Below are positions 37,201 to 45,328 of a DNA stretch of 64,000 bases, in pieces. The translations under genes and the position numbers were made by a program. Location of the stretch: positions 1 through 64,000 of the forward strand of contig DDCB01000022.1 of assembly GCA_002335425.1 (NCBI GenBank), in the 5' to 3' direction. The notes below the pieces were generated by a model, which was given only the letters and a program-made list of their open reading frames with translations, was not told where the DNA came from and made no database searches. Numbering within the stretch: the stretch's first letter is position 1; every line of letters begins with the position of its first letter. This DNA comes from Chthonomonas sp. UBA2017. Its GTDB lineage: Bacteria; Armatimonadota; Fimbriimonadia; Fimbriimonadales; Fimbriimonadaceae.

Positions 37201-37745
37201 ACAAAGCGACCCTCAAGGCGTCGGCCTCCCTCAAGGTCCGATCGTTGCCGGATAAAGAGGTTCTTTCGAGAAACTACAGCCTGACTTATCGACCGATGGC
37301 CGGAGTCGAGCTCCAGCACCAGGTCGTGGCAAACCCAGAAACGGCTCGGGGCGACGCCATTTTGGGGTCGGTGATGGAGCCAACTCGGCTCAACCGATGG
37401 GCCCTCAATTGGTCACGCGATCCCGCGACGCAAGCCACGTTCAGCTGGGAAGAGCGACGCAATGAGCGCGACAAGACCATGAGTCGACTTGGTGCCGTCT
37501 CGCTCACCCTGTTTGCAAACAACCCTTCCCCGCTGTATCTGACCTATGGCCTGGAACAGATCGACCAAAACGGCCAGCGTCGAACCGCACACCGGTACGG
37601 ATTCCGGTTCGATCAACGCCCCGGACCGAACCAGATCCTGAGCTTCAGCCTGAGCAACCTGAATTGGCAACACAGTCGGGCTGCCGATCAGCCGCTGCAT
37701 CAATGGCAGCTTCGCCTGGACTATCAGCTCCGACTGAAGAACTAA
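34266..37745 (+). CDS. Large putative outer-membrane beta-barrel protein with six degenerate repeats
   Basis: A 1159-residue protein with a signal peptide ending near FASAQE, a beta domain (about residues 38-120, VSYRYEPVDP), then about 1000 residues of alternating polar/aromatic strands typical of a large outer-membrane barrel, ending in a terminal strand WQLRLDYQLRLKN. Degenerate helical insertions of the form xDxxFxxFGxLxxxDRExLSRExG occur near 34966, 35205, 35430, 35650, 35955 and 36180. I do not recognise a family. GGAG at 34254-34257 has an 8-bp spacer to ATG 34266. It is alone in its transcript and converges on the dppC-like gene with a 3-bp gap. Confidence 0.75.
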   Translation: MRWRMRVLAMGVAATSMMSLPQFASAQESPAKPEPNLTTTRVAGKVAFDAIRVTQGVPSIPLRHPGVVPQTEEVTLDGVRLRPGDQYSVDHAAGVIFLKVPAKDGQWVRVSYRYEPVDPQKPKSAASLIGSSSLQFQLGGGSSAVLGLGLTERASDGRVYVSNVYGLRNQMSFGAGALKGMFVVGDRKEVQTDSLLETKRQRQDVDTGKAQALLQQLESKMLGGTVRADLVDIQKNFSGFQALRDAGYEENAVQQMSKEKGLRRVGLSLNGLGGKGLGLNYGYRTVKDKDSAIQWRSLGMETGSLSWSWNSQRVDSDFTRFGDLAEADREWLSREKGMNRESLVAQWKSGTTQTKWESTKAEDEAGKGLYRRSASLEQPGLKLNYRDQEVEKGFERFGHLREGDRDQLSRERGWRRQNIDLDWAAQQMKFSTGQVRGEAGRLQSLDLSWKGKNWSLEHVRRDVDKEFRQVGNLPGGELQSHLQAIARMYQSNPIGIRGEEPGQFVNGSPGLDRSGFRFQAQPHAKLSGAIETTDLKGQDGGIQVRQGSVQMGSTQLRMREQRAHGDFKELSGLIQFERDRLSVVPDLRKSDFSLRTEIGKGSPMVFEQMRASTPRGDASRMLLSYSAPQLDMLWRKREVDSDFTNVGQLVDPDREIFGQMIGFSQSDLWFKTQRLKGVSLDLAWTEGHNPTTGEVRMFKNSMVGLKPTRNTDIQLLLQEQKWRTEDEVLRDQKTERIDLQQKLNADTTLRLAQEKRSFDGKQVTDPDSKTDMVSLESKVSKSTTLRTEQARTQFSNGDRETTANHTLTTQITPRTGVSVSHATIQRPGEKRDETRRQLGFYIDFGKGIKLEYGYNRSLLGERGEYQSRVGLTAGQFQGIDVRSLNYQAQRWDGNRNLALGNVQLATSKPLQWGAFRDVQFYFGADTVRDHNKWQRENRRLGISGSVLGAKLSYDFQSQVLGDGKRAIDRTYRFETPGGDKATLKASASLKVRSLPDKEVLSRNYSLTYRPMAGVELQHQVVANPETARGDAILGSVMEPTRLNRWALNWSRDPATQATFSWEERRNERDKTMSRLGAVSLTLFANNPSPLYLTYGLEQIDQNGQRRTAHRYGFRFDQRPGPNQILSFSLSNLNWQHSRAADQPLHQWQLRLDYQLRLKN

Positions 37746-37748
37746 GCG

Positions 37749-38579
37749 TCAGTCGGCTCGCTTCGGATCCAGCCGCGCTCGGAGCCCATCGCCGACAAAG
37801 TTCAGCGCGAAGATCGTGAGACAAAGTATCACGCATGGCCAAACCAGAAGCTGGGGATTCGACTGCATGTCGAGCCGGGCGATGTTGATCATCGAACCCC
37901 AACTGGGCTGCGGAGCCTGAACCCCAATGCCCAAAAAGCTGAGCGCCGATTCGGCGAGGATCGTGCCCGCCAAATCGACCATCGCCACCGCCATCAGCAG
38001 TCCGGTCAGGTGAGGAAGGACGTGTCGAACCACGCGATATGTCGTCTTGGCCCCCATCGCCTGGGAGGCGACCACATATTCACGATCTTTGAGCGAAAGC
38101 GCCTGCGTGTAGACGAGGCGAGCCACGGCTGGCCATGCCGTAATCGCGAGCGCCACAATCACGGGCACCAGCCCCATGCTCCAAACGCCGATGATCAGGA
38201 TCGCGAGCAAGATGTCGGGAAACGCGAACATCCCATCCGCAAAGCGCATGAGTGGCATGCCGATCCAGCGAGGCGCGAAAACCCCCAAGAGTCCGACCGT
38301 CACCCCGACCAAAAGCGAAAGGATCTGGACCGTGAACCCGACGACGAGCGAGATTCGAGCCCCATAGGCCAGGCGAGCAAAGACGTCTCGTCCTTGTTCA
38401 TCAGTGCCCAACCAGTGGAGACCGCTTGGCATCAGGAAAGGCTTCGAAACCGGGACCAGAGGGTCGTGCCGAATGAGCGGCCCGAGGATCGCGAAGACCA
38501 CCAGGAGCACCAAGAATCCGACCCCAAACCAAAAGGCGATCTCTTTGCGGCTCTTGGGTTTTGCGCCTGGGGAGTTCAT
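37749..38579 (-). CDS. ABC transporter permease, DppC/OppC type (peptide/nickel family)
   Basis: An inner-membrane permease of the oligopeptide/dipeptide/nickel importer family, 276 residues with about six helices. Motifs: HWLGTDEQGRDVFARLAYGARISL (DppC signature) and the EAA loop EYVVASQAMGAKTTYRVVRHVLP. The start ATG 38579 overlaps the dppB-type stop by 4 bp; a longer in-frame extension runs through the partner gene. No solute-binding protein or ATPase is adjacent, so the substrate is unknown. Confidence 0.92.
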   Translation of the reverse strand: MNSPGAKPKSRKEIAFWFGVGFLVLLVVFAILGPLIRHDPLVPVSKPFLMPSGLHWLGTDEQGRDVFARLAYGARISLVVGFTVQILSLLVGVTVGLLGVFAPRWIGMPLMRFADGMFAFPDILLAILIIGVWSMGLVPVIVALAITAWPAVARLVYTQALSLKDREYVVASQAMGAKTTYRVVRHVLPHLTGLLMAVAMVDLAGTILAESALSFLGIGVQAPQPSWGSMINIARLDMQSNPQLLVWPCVILCLTIFALNFVGDGLRARLDPKRAD

Positions 38580-39526
38580 ACGGCCGCCTCCCGAACTCGC
38601 GGATCTAGAATCGGAATGAGCAGATCGACCAGGAGATTGATGCCGATGAAGAGCGCCCCTGCCACAAGGACCGTCGCTTGAATCAGGGGGGTATCTCCTT
38701 TTTGGATCGCCTCGATCCCTTCTCGCCCGATCCCCGGGAGCGCAAAGGCCGTTTCGACGATGAACGAGCCGGTCAGGAGAAAGCCGAGGCTCGTCCCGAT
38801 GGCGGTAATGACCGGCAAGATCGCATTGCGCAACGCGTGCCGAAGCACCAGCCGCATCTTGGGGACGCCTTTGGCCACGGCGAGCCGAATGAACTCTTGA
38901 TTCAGGGTTTCGATCATGCTCGACCGTGTGAGGCGCGTCAGGAGTGCCATCGGCCGAAGCGACAGGATCACGACCGGCAAGATCAGATAATAGATGTCCG
39001 GGGCGACCCGATCGACCGCCCATGTTGTGGGCAACCGATCCAGCTGGACGGCAAAGATGTAGACCAAGATCGGCGCCAAGACAAAGTTGGGAATCGTCAC
39101 CCCGAGGGTGCTGAGAGTCAAAACAAAGCGGTCGGCTCCTCGATTCTGGCGAACAGCGGCCCAGGTTCCGAGCGAAATGCCGATCAGGGCCGCGAGAAGG
39201 ATCGCCATCGTCGCCACCCGAATCGTCATCGGCAGGTTCTGGCTGAGGATCGTGCTCACCGGCTCTTTGGTGCCGTAATAGCTTTTGCCAAAGTCGCCTT
39301 GCACCGCCCGCCCGACAAACTCAACGTACCGAATTGGCCAAGGACGGTCCAGCCCCATCTCTTGGCGGAGCGCCGCCACCGCTCCGGGCGTCGCCTTTTC
39401 GCCGATGATGGCGGTGGCCGCATCGCCAGGAGCCAGCTCGTCGGCCATGAACGTGACCAAGGAAATGAAGACAAGGCTGAGCACTCCAAAGAGCAACCTC
39501 ATCACCAGGGCCTTGGCTAACTTCAC
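38576..39526 (-). CDS. ABC transporter permease, DppB/OppB type
   Basis: Partner permease, 316 residues, starting at GTG. It has an N-terminal helix (LLFGVLSLVFISLVTFMADELAPGDAA), a periplasmic region with LGLDRPWPIRYVEFV-type sequence (MGLDRPWPIRYVEFVGRAVQGDFGKSY), and the EAA loop FIRLAVAKGVPKMRLVLRHALRNAILP. It forms a heterodimeric channel with the downstream permease. It is divergent from the DUF4139 gene across 58 bp that must hold both promoters. Confidence 0.9.
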   Translation of the reverse strand: MKLAKALVMRLLFGVLSLVFISLVTFMADELAPGDAATAIIGEKATPGAVAALRQEMGLDRPWPIRYVEFVGRAVQGDFGKSYYGTKEPVSTILSQNLPMTIRVATMAILLAALIGISLGTWAAVRQNRGADRFVLTLSTLGVTIPNFVLAPILVYIFAVQLDRLPTTWAVDRVAPDIYYLILPVVILSLRPMALLTRLTRSSMIETLNQEFIRLAVAKGVPKMRLVLRHALRNAILPVITAIGTSLGFLLTGSFIVETAFALPGIGREGIEAIQKGDTPLIQATVLVAGALFIGINLLVDLLIPILDPRVREAAV

Positions 39527-39584
39527 GGGGTAGGAGCATACACCAGAGTAACCCTCAGGAAAGTATCAGGCGTCCAAACGGGCG

Positions 39585-41099
39585 ATGATCTTTGCGCTTT
39601 CCTCCCTCGTTTTGCAGCAGTCTCAGTCCGGATTCACTGGTCAAGTGATCGCGGCCTCGCTCTTTAAGAATGGCTATGCGGTCGTCATCCGGCAGTATGA
39701 TGTGCCTCGGCCGGGGGCCTTTCGACTGATCGACCCTCCCCGTGCGACTTTAGGCAGTCTTTGGTTGACCACTTCCCCCGGAGCTTCGATCGATCGATTG
39801 ATCACGACCCAGGAAACGGTCACCTCGACCAGCACAACTGCGACTCTGACGCAGGTGGTGCAAAACAATGTGGGGAAATCCGTCAAAGTCAAACTGCGCG
39901 GCCAACCCGACTTGATCGAAGCTAAAATTCAAGCGGCTTCGGCCGGAATTGTTGTCCTGATCGTCGGCGAAGAAGCTCGAACGCTCGAAATTTCGCAAAT
40001 CGAAGAGGTCCGAGGATCGTCATCGACGCTCACATGGACCTCGGAGACCAAATCCCAGCGGCCCGTGATTGAGGGCGTTTTGTCTGGCAGTGGAGGCAAA
40101 GTCTTTCTGATGAGCTTGGAGCGAGGGATGACTTGGGCACCAGCTTACCGAGTCGATATCTCCGACCCGAAAACACTCACCTTCACAGCTCGTGGGACCG
40201 TGATGAACGAACTCGTCGAATTGAAGGAGGCCGATGTCAAGCTGATCACGGGGTATCCGAACCTGCCATTTATCGGCATTTTGGATCCGGCGAACCGGGA
40301 TGTGACGATGGACCAGTTTCTGAATGGCCTGATGAGCCTCGGATCAGAAGGCGCATTTCGAGGTCGACGAGAGATGATGACCCAAAATGCAGGCCCACGA
40401 GGGGGAGGCTGGGACGCCGATCAGCTCCCCGATGCTGCGAATTTTCAGGCTGAAGACCTCTTCTTTTATCGGATCCCCAAAGCGTCTCTCAAGGTCGGAG
40501 ATCGAGGCCTCTTCACACTGACCCAATTCCAAGCACCCTATTCGCACCTCTATGAATGGGAAGTCCAAGACTTCGGCGTTGATGGCCGCTATTCGCCCCC
40601 CGATGAAGACCAGCCGGGCGACGTGTGGCATAGCCTCAAGTTTAAGAACTCGGGCGACATCCCGCTGACAACCGCCCCGGCCATGACGGTCCAGCGCGGC
40701 GAAGTCCTCGGCCAAGACACCGTGAAATACACTAGCAAGGGTGCCGAAGTTCGCCTTCGCATCACGAAGGCGCTCGACGTCGTTGCGACCGCAACCGAAG
40801 AAGAGCGCAGCCGGGATACGATCGAGCTCCCATGGGGAGCCGGGAAGCGGACCTTTGACCGCGTGACTCTCGCCGGAACGCTCACCATCACGAATCGCAA
40901 ATCGACTTCGGTGGACATGCGAATCGAAAAGTCTCTCACTGGCGAAGTTCTAACGGTCTCGAATTCAGGACAAGCTACCAAGCTTGGGGCCGGGGTTCGC
41001 GCCTTAAATTCTCGAAATCAGATCGTTTGGTCGGTTCCGGTCGAGGCGGGAAAAACCCTCAAGCTGGAGTACACCTATCGGCTGGTCCTGAGCAACTAG
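39585..41099 (+). CDS. DUF4139-like protein
   Basis: A 504-residue protein whose C-terminal half (WAPAYRVDISDPKTLTFTARGTVMNEL, VWHSLKFKNSGDIPLTTAPAMT, TLAGTLTITNRKSTSVDMRI, YTYRLVLSN) matches the DUF4139/MuiA-like beta-sandwich region. The N terminus is weakly hydrophobic and may be a signal peptide. Members are secreted or envelope proteins of unknown biochemical role. It is followed 60 bp later by the Cys-rich peptide gene, which has a different base composition. Confidence 0.7.
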   Translation: MIFALSSLVLQQSQSGFTGQVIAASLFKNGYAVVIRQYDVPRPGAFRLIDPPRATLGSLWLTTSPGASIDRLITTQETVTSTSTTATLTQVVQNNVGKSVKVKLRGQPDLIEAKIQAASAGIVVLIVGEEARTLEISQIEEVRGSSSTLTWTSETKSQRPVIEGVLSGSGGKVFLMSLERGMTWAPAYRVDISDPKTLTFTARGTVMNELVELKEADVKLITGYPNLPFIGILDPANRDVTMDQFLNGLMSLGSEGAFRGRREMMTQNAGPRGGGWDADQLPDAANFQAEDLFFYRIPKASLKVGDRGLFTLTQFQAPYSHLYEWEVQDFGVDGRYSPPDEDQPGDVWHSLKFKNSGDIPLTTAPAMTVQRGEVLGQDTVKYTSKGAEVRLRITKALDVVATATEEERSRDTIELPWGAGKRTFDRVTLAGTLTITNRKSTSVDMRIEKSLTGEVLTVSNSGQATKLGAGVRALNSRNQIVWSVPVEAGKTLKLEYTYRLVLSN

Positions 41100-41128
41100 C
41101 ACTTTGCTTTGTCCTAAAAATTGATGAC

Positions 41129-41155
41129 TTGCATCTCTTGGGGGGGGGGTATTGT
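41129..41155 (+). promoter_or_regulatory. Candidate promoter with a G10 tract in its spacer
   Basis: TTGCAT (41129-41134) and TATTGT (41150-41155) flank a 15-bp spacer that contains ten consecutive G residues (41140-41149). Slippage by one or two bases would move the spacer toward 17 bp. The tract also ends 12 bp before the start codon, where no normal Shine-Dalgarno is present. Confidence 0.4.
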
Positions 41156-41161
41156 TCAATT

Positions 41162-41410
41162 ATGAAGCAATTTCTTAGCTTGATCGTACTCACTATCACT
41201 GGTCTTGCATTTGCTGCAATGGTGATCGCAATTCAGGATGACGGCAAAAGGCGCTGTACGACCTCGGACTGCGTTACGATGTGCAATCACGAGCCCCCCA
41301 ATTCAGGCGATTGGCTTTTTTGGTGTCATGCCTGTTGCGACCAGATCAATCCGAGCGTAAGTTGCTTCGCTAAGTGTAATGACTTGAGAGCTCCTTGCTC
41401 GTGTGAATAA
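41162..41410 (+). CDS. Small secreted cysteine-rich peptide
   Basis: An 82-residue protein with an N-terminal signal or anchor helix (FLSLIVLTITGLAFAAMVIA), then a mature part of about 60 residues with ten cysteines spaced as C-x3-C-x3-C, C-x2-CC, C-x3-C, C-x-C. Even cysteine number and export suggest a disulfide-stabilised mini-protein. I do not recognise a family; it is not obviously a bacteriocin, and there is no double-Gly leader. The ATG follows a G10 tract by 12 bp. It ends 2 bp before the lipoprotein gene and is surely cotranscribed with it. Confidence 0.7.
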   Translation: MKQFLSLIVLTITGLAFAAMVIAIQDDGKRRCTTSDCVTMCNHEPPNSGDWLFWCHACCDQINPSVSCFAKCNDLRAPCSCE

Positions 41411-41412
41411 TC

Positions 41413-42162
41413 ATGAAAGCCCTTACGAATCTGATTCTTTGCGTCGTTGCCATTTTCGCTTTTGGATGCGAGTTTCAATCGAACGACCCAACACTAAAAC
41501 ACCTCAAACCTGAACAACAACGCGCGGTGGCTAACTTGTCGCCAGAAGCTCGGTCAGTATGGGACATGATGCAAACGCTCAAGAAGCAGACATCTCTCAA
41601 GCCAGGGCAGCTCATTCAAATGCGGCAGTTTGTCGAGGGGAAAACCTTTCAGCAGCGGGCATACCTTGGACCGGTACTTTTGGTTTGCTTAGAAAATGAG
41701 CTGATGACGTCCGGAGACGCTCGACAGTGGGTCAGCCAGGTTCGGCTGAGATCTGATTCGACCGAAGAGCAGCAGGGTTGGGATCATTTCTTGAAGCGAA
41801 TCGACGCCCACGAGCAACGATTGAAAGAAAAGAGAGCGAAAGAAGAGACTCTGTCCGCCGAAGACCGCAAAGAGCTGAAGGAGGTCTCTCAGCAGAATTT
41901 GGCAGTCATGAAGGAAATTCAGGCCCATAAGGCAATTTCTGAGAAAAATCGAAAGCACATGGAAACTTTGCGAGATTCCGATAAGGTGGGCATCCGATTA
42001 AGTCTCAGTCCCGTTCTGATGACCGCTGTCCAGTCCGGAGCGATGTCGAAAGCGGAAGCCAAACAATGGATTGCCAGTGCCAGTCAACGATCCCAGAGCG
42101 AATCCGAAAATCAGGCTTGGAAAAACCTTGAAAAGTCCATCGATAAGCTGAACAATCCGTAA
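41413..42162 (+). CDS. Putative lipoprotein with internal duplication
   Basis: A 249-residue protein with a signal sequence ending at AFGC (Cys19, a lipobox-like site with an atypical Phe at -2). Residues 85-131 and 198-244 align without gaps over 47 positions with 17 identities (LxPVL, M, AxQW, RS, QxW, KxID), showing an ancient duplication separated by a charged coiled-coil region (about 130-185). The family is unknown. It is downstream of the Cys-rich peptide and 3 bp from the convergent dnaX end. GC content is visibly lower than in neighbours. Confidence 0.75.
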   Translation: MKALTNLILCVVAIFAFGCEFQSNDPTLKHLKPEQQRAVANLSPEARSVWDMMQTLKKQTSLKPGQLIQMRQFVEGKTFQQRAYLGPVLLVCLENELMTSGDARQWVSQVRLRSDSTEEQQGWDHFLKRIDAHEQRLKEKRAKEETLSAEDRKELKEVSQQNLAVMKEIQAHKAISEKNRKHMETLRDSDKVGIRLSLSPVLMTAVQSGAMSKAEAKQWIASASQRSQSESENQAWKNLEKSIDKLNNP

Positions 42163-42165
42163 TCC

Positions 42166-43776
42166 TCAGAGTCCGTCGAGCACTTCGATGGCCGCTTGGC
42201 GGAGGTTTTCTCCGTCAAGCGGTTTTTCTGCACTGGCGGTCGTGTCTCCGTCGCCCGCTTTCGGCTTGGCCTTCGCCAGTTCATAGACCAGTCGGAGCTG
42301 GGCCGGGCCGCCCATCCGCTGGAAGACTTCGCTGATCATGCCTTGTTGCTTCGGGCGCTCCATCAGCCAATCCAGATCCATTTGCCGCGGAAAGCCGATT
42401 CGAATCTGGCTCTCGGTCTCTTCGAGCACCCGGGTCAAGCCGAGCTTGTTTCGAGCGATTTCGGATTTTTCGCTCAGCTCGCGGACGGTCGCGGCCCACA
42501 CCGCGTGAACTCCTTCGAGCGGCTCGGGCGCGGCTTGGGCTTGGGCCGGAGCGGCCGGGGGTGGTGAAGGTGCTGGCGTTCGCGGAGTCGCCGGCGGACT
42601 GGCGGATCGCTGGCTGAACGATGGACCGGCGGCCTGAATCGGGGCCTCGGCCGCTCCCGCCCGAGCGGGGGCCATCCCCGAGGCCGGAACGGATGGGCCG
42701 AGGGCGATGGCGAGTAGCTGCTGTTCCAGCCAAATGCGGGGGATCGTCACCTCCCGAACATGCTTGTGTGATTCGAGCAATCCGGTTCGCAAGTGAGCGA
42801 GCTTTTCGAGTCCAATACGGCTCGCGGCGGCTTTGGTCGCGGCCTCGACGCTGGAGTCGATCGCCGATCCGACCTCGACGCCTAGCACCGCCCGGGTCAG
42901 GTCGGCGATCCGCATGAGCAGCGATTCGACCACGTGTCGAGGATCGCGACCTTTGCGGCTGACTTGATCAAAGAGCTGAGTCACGCGGCTGAGCTCTTGA
43001 TGGGCCATGGCCAGCAAGAGATCGTCGAGAAGTTCGGTGTCGATCAGGCCCAGTTGATCGACAACGGTCGAGAGCGTCAGGTCCCCTTCGTTCGACAGGA
43101 GAACCTGCTCCAGGAGCGACAGAGCGTCGCGATATCCGCCGTCCGCCAGTCGGGCGATCGCTGCGAGTGCGCCCGGCTCGGCTGGGACCCCTTCGGCTTG
43201 GCAGACGAACTGGAGGCGGTGCTGCAGTTCGGCCAGGGTCGCCCGGTGGAAGTCGAATTTCACGCACCGAGACCGAATGGTCGGAGGCACTTTATGAAAC
43301 TCGGTGGTGGCGAGGATGAAAACGATATGGGCGGGAGGCTCTTCGATCGTCTTGAGCAAAGCGTCGAAAGCCTTGGCCGAGAGATCGTGAACCTCGTCGA
43401 TGATAAAGATCTTGTAGCGGCAGTAGTTCGGCGCGTAGTCCGTGACTTGGACAATCTTTTCGCGGACTTGCTCGACGCCGGATTCGCTGGCCGCGTCCAT
43501 CTCGATGACGTCCATGCAGTGCCCTTCGGTGATCGACTGGCAGATTTCACACTCATTGCAAGGCTCCGCCGAAGGCCCCTTTTCGCAGTTCAAAGCCTTG
43601 GCGAGAAGCCGGGCTGTGGAGGTTTTCCCGGTTCCGCGAGGCCCGGTAAACAGGTAGGCATGGGCGATTTTGCCCTGCTTCAGCGAGTTTTGCAGGGTCC
43701 GAATCACGTGCTCTTGCCCCATGAGTTCGCCAAAGGTCTGGCTGCGATATTTTCGGTAGAGGGCAATATGCGACAC
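42166..43776 (-). CDS. dnaX: DNA polymerase III subunit gamma/tau
   Basis: Clamp-loader ATPase subunit. The 536-residue protein starts at GTG. It has LYRKYRSQTFGELMGQEHVI, Walker A GPRGTGKTST (about 44-53), the four-Cys zinc site (CEKGPSAEPCNECEIC), Walker B IFIIDEVHDL, and the sensor-1 region VFILATTEFHKVPPTIRSRC. A Pro/Ala-rich linker (about 375-425) leads to a short tau C-terminal domain. The SRP RNA gene lies 24 bp upstream of its start codon on the same strand, an arrangement known from other bacteria. Confidence 0.96.
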   Translation of the reverse strand: MSHIALYRKYRSQTFGELMGQEHVIRTLQNSLKQGKIAHAYLFTGPRGTGKTSTARLLAKALNCEKGPSAEPCNECEICQSITEGHCMDVIEMDAASESGVEQVREKIVQVTDYAPNYCRYKIFIIDEVHDLSAKAFDALLKTIEEPPAHIVFILATTEFHKVPPTIRSRCVKFDFHRATLAELQHRLQFVCQAEGVPAEPGALAAIARLADGGYRDALSLLEQVLLSNEGDLTLSTVVDQLGLIDTELLDDLLLAMAHQELSRVTQLFDQVSRKGRDPRHVVESLLMRIADLTRAVLGVEVGSAIDSSVEAATKAAASRIGLEKLAHLRTGLLESHKHVREVTIPRIWLEQQLLAIALGPSVPASGMAPARAGAAEAPIQAAGPSFSQRSASPPATPRTPAPSPPPAAPAQAQAAPEPLEGVHAVWAATVRELSEKSEIARNKLGLTRVLEETESQIRIGFPRQMDLDWLMERPKQQGMISEVFQRMGGPAQLRLVYELAKAKPKAGDGDTTASAEKPLDGENLRQAAIEVLDGL

Positions 43777-43800
43777 GGTGTAGTTCCCACCTTAGTTTAG

Positions 43801-43910
43801 ACCAGAACGCCGGGAATGACGCATCGCACAGAGGGAGGGCTTAGCGCTGCTGCCTTCCGGCCCTGACGCGGTTCACCCATCTGCTGCCGTACGGTTCCCG
43901 GCGGTCTGGT
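43801..43910 (-). ncRNA. ffs: Signal recognition particle RNA (4.5S type)
   Basis: On the minus strand the conserved SRP Alu-less helix 8 appears: GTGAACC near 43871-43877, GTCAGGGCCGGAAGGCAGCAGC at about 43845-43866 (the GGAA tetraloop and asymmetric loop bound by Ffh), and the two ends (43801-43816 and 43895-43910) pair in a 16-bp stem with one mismatch. Size is about 110 nt. It should bind Ffh for co-translational membrane targeting. It precedes dnaX, as scr does in Bacillus. Confidence 0.95.
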
Positions 43911-43939
43911 GAGAGTTTGATATTCAGTTGTCGAGGCGC

Positions 43940-45322
43940 TTAGGGTTCGGCCCGCAAGTTCGGAATTCGGACGAGGTCCTGGTCGGCGGTGTTGGTCGCC
44001 GAAGGAACGAAGCCTTTGAGCTCAAGCACCGGGGTCTTTCCGCCTTCGGTAGACCAGTCGCCGAGCCGCAAGAGCTGGTCTCGTGTCAGTTCAAGTTGGG
44101 CGAAGATCACCCTTTGGCCCGGGCGAATTTCGGTGTTGAGGTGGTTCGCATCGGTCATTCCCTCGCCATTCCAAGAGAATTTATCCTGGATGTGATGCGC
44201 AGCACTGCGCGGCGAATAAAAGAATTCCAAGACGTAGTTTTCGCCCTTGAAGGGGTACATTCCGACGTCGCGGCTCATGTCGATTTGGCGGTTAAACCGG
44301 CGGTTTCGAACGAAAAGGTCGTCTTGCATGAACGTCTCGTCGGTCGGCGGATCGAGTGAGACATCGGTCTTCCAATCCCAGTCCATCCCGCCAGGAACGG
44401 CGTGGGGGTAGTCCTTGTCGCGCAAGATCACCCGAATGCGAGTGCCGACCGGCAGAACGTTCCAATTCCCTTGAATCCGCAAGACCTTGGGTCGCTCGAC
44501 GGTGACTCGGGCTCCGAATTTGACGTCCCAAGGGGGCCGTGAGTCATAGGCTCCTTGCTCGAAGTGGCCGCCTTGCTTCGCGAACCAGCCTCGCTGCGTC
44601 ATTCGCACGAGCAGAGTGTCCAGGTTCTGCTCGATGGTATCGCGGTTTTGAAAGTTCGTGAAGACCTCGGGTTGATCTTTGAATCGCTTTTCGGCCGCCG
44701 TCAGCAGGGTTTTGTACAGGTCGGCTGACTCTTGGATTTGGCCATTACGCTGATAGGCGTTGGCCAAGAGGTTTCGGCGAGCCGGCGTAAAGTCGATATC
44801 ATCGCGCTTCCCGGCTTCTTCCCAGTACTTCACGGCCTGAGGAAAGTCGTCCACGATTTTGTGGAACCAAACCCATCCTGTTTCGAAGAAGAGTTCATAG
44901 GTTTCGGAATTCCGGCGGCAACCTTCTTTGCCCAAAGCGATGGCCGAGGGCAGATACCGGCGATCGGATCGATGCTGTTCGTCGGTGAAGTTGTATCCGA
45001 TGTGCCACATTCCGATGGTGTAGACGTCGATCTGCTTGGGGTCGAGCCACGTCACCAATCGGATCAGCGGAAGGACCGCGTCGTAGTTGCCTGTTTCGAA
45101 GAACGAATCGGCACGAACCCACAAGATGCCCGCGATGAGCTCACGGAATCCTGCCATGGCAAAGAGGAGATATTCGGGCGAAAGGGTCGATGGAATTCCC
45201 TCTTGCTTCACCGAGTACGTCTTCGACCAGTTGGGGAAGATTGCGGTGCGTTGCAACGTCCCGCAGAGCCCCAAGCAGATGAGGATGCAGAGAAAGAAAG
45301 GAAGAACGCTTTTTCGCTTCAC
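43940..45322 (-). CDS. Membrane-anchored TPR-like protein linked to an ABC exporter
   Basis: A 460-residue protein starting at GTG, with an N-terminal transmembrane helix or signal anchor (VLPFFLCILICLGLCGTL). The middle has helical repeat character (LLANAYQRNGQIQESADLYKTLL, ETYELFFETGWVWFHKI), consistent with TPR-like units. The C-terminal half is rich in strands (VTVERPKVLRIQGNWNVLPVGTRIRVIL). It is 6 bp downstream of the ABC permease and belongs to the same operon. The family is unknown to me; a periplasmic accessory role for the exporter is inference. Confidence 0.7.
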   Translation of the reverse strand: MKRKSVLPFFLCILICLGLCGTLQRTAIFPNWSKTYSVKQEGIPSTLSPEYLLFAMAGFRELIAGILWVRADSFFETGNYDAVLPLIRLVTWLDPKQIDVYTIGMWHIGYNFTDEQHRSDRRYLPSAIALGKEGCRRNSETYELFFETGWVWFHKIVDDFPQAVKYWEEAGKRDDIDFTPARRNLLANAYQRNGQIQESADLYKTLLTAAEKRFKDQPEVFTNFQNRDTIEQNLDTLLVRMTQRGWFAKQGGHFEQGAYDSRPPWDVKFGARVTVERPKVLRIQGNWNVLPVGTRIRVILRDKDYPHAVPGGMDWDWKTDVSLDPPTDETFMQDDLFVRNRRFNRQIDMSRDVGMYPFKGENYVLEFFYSPRSAAHHIQDKFSWNGEGMTDANHLNTEIRPGQRVIFAQLELTRDQLLRLGDWSTEGGKTPVLELKGFVPSATNTADQDLVRIPNLRAEP

Positions 45323-45328
45323 GGTGGG

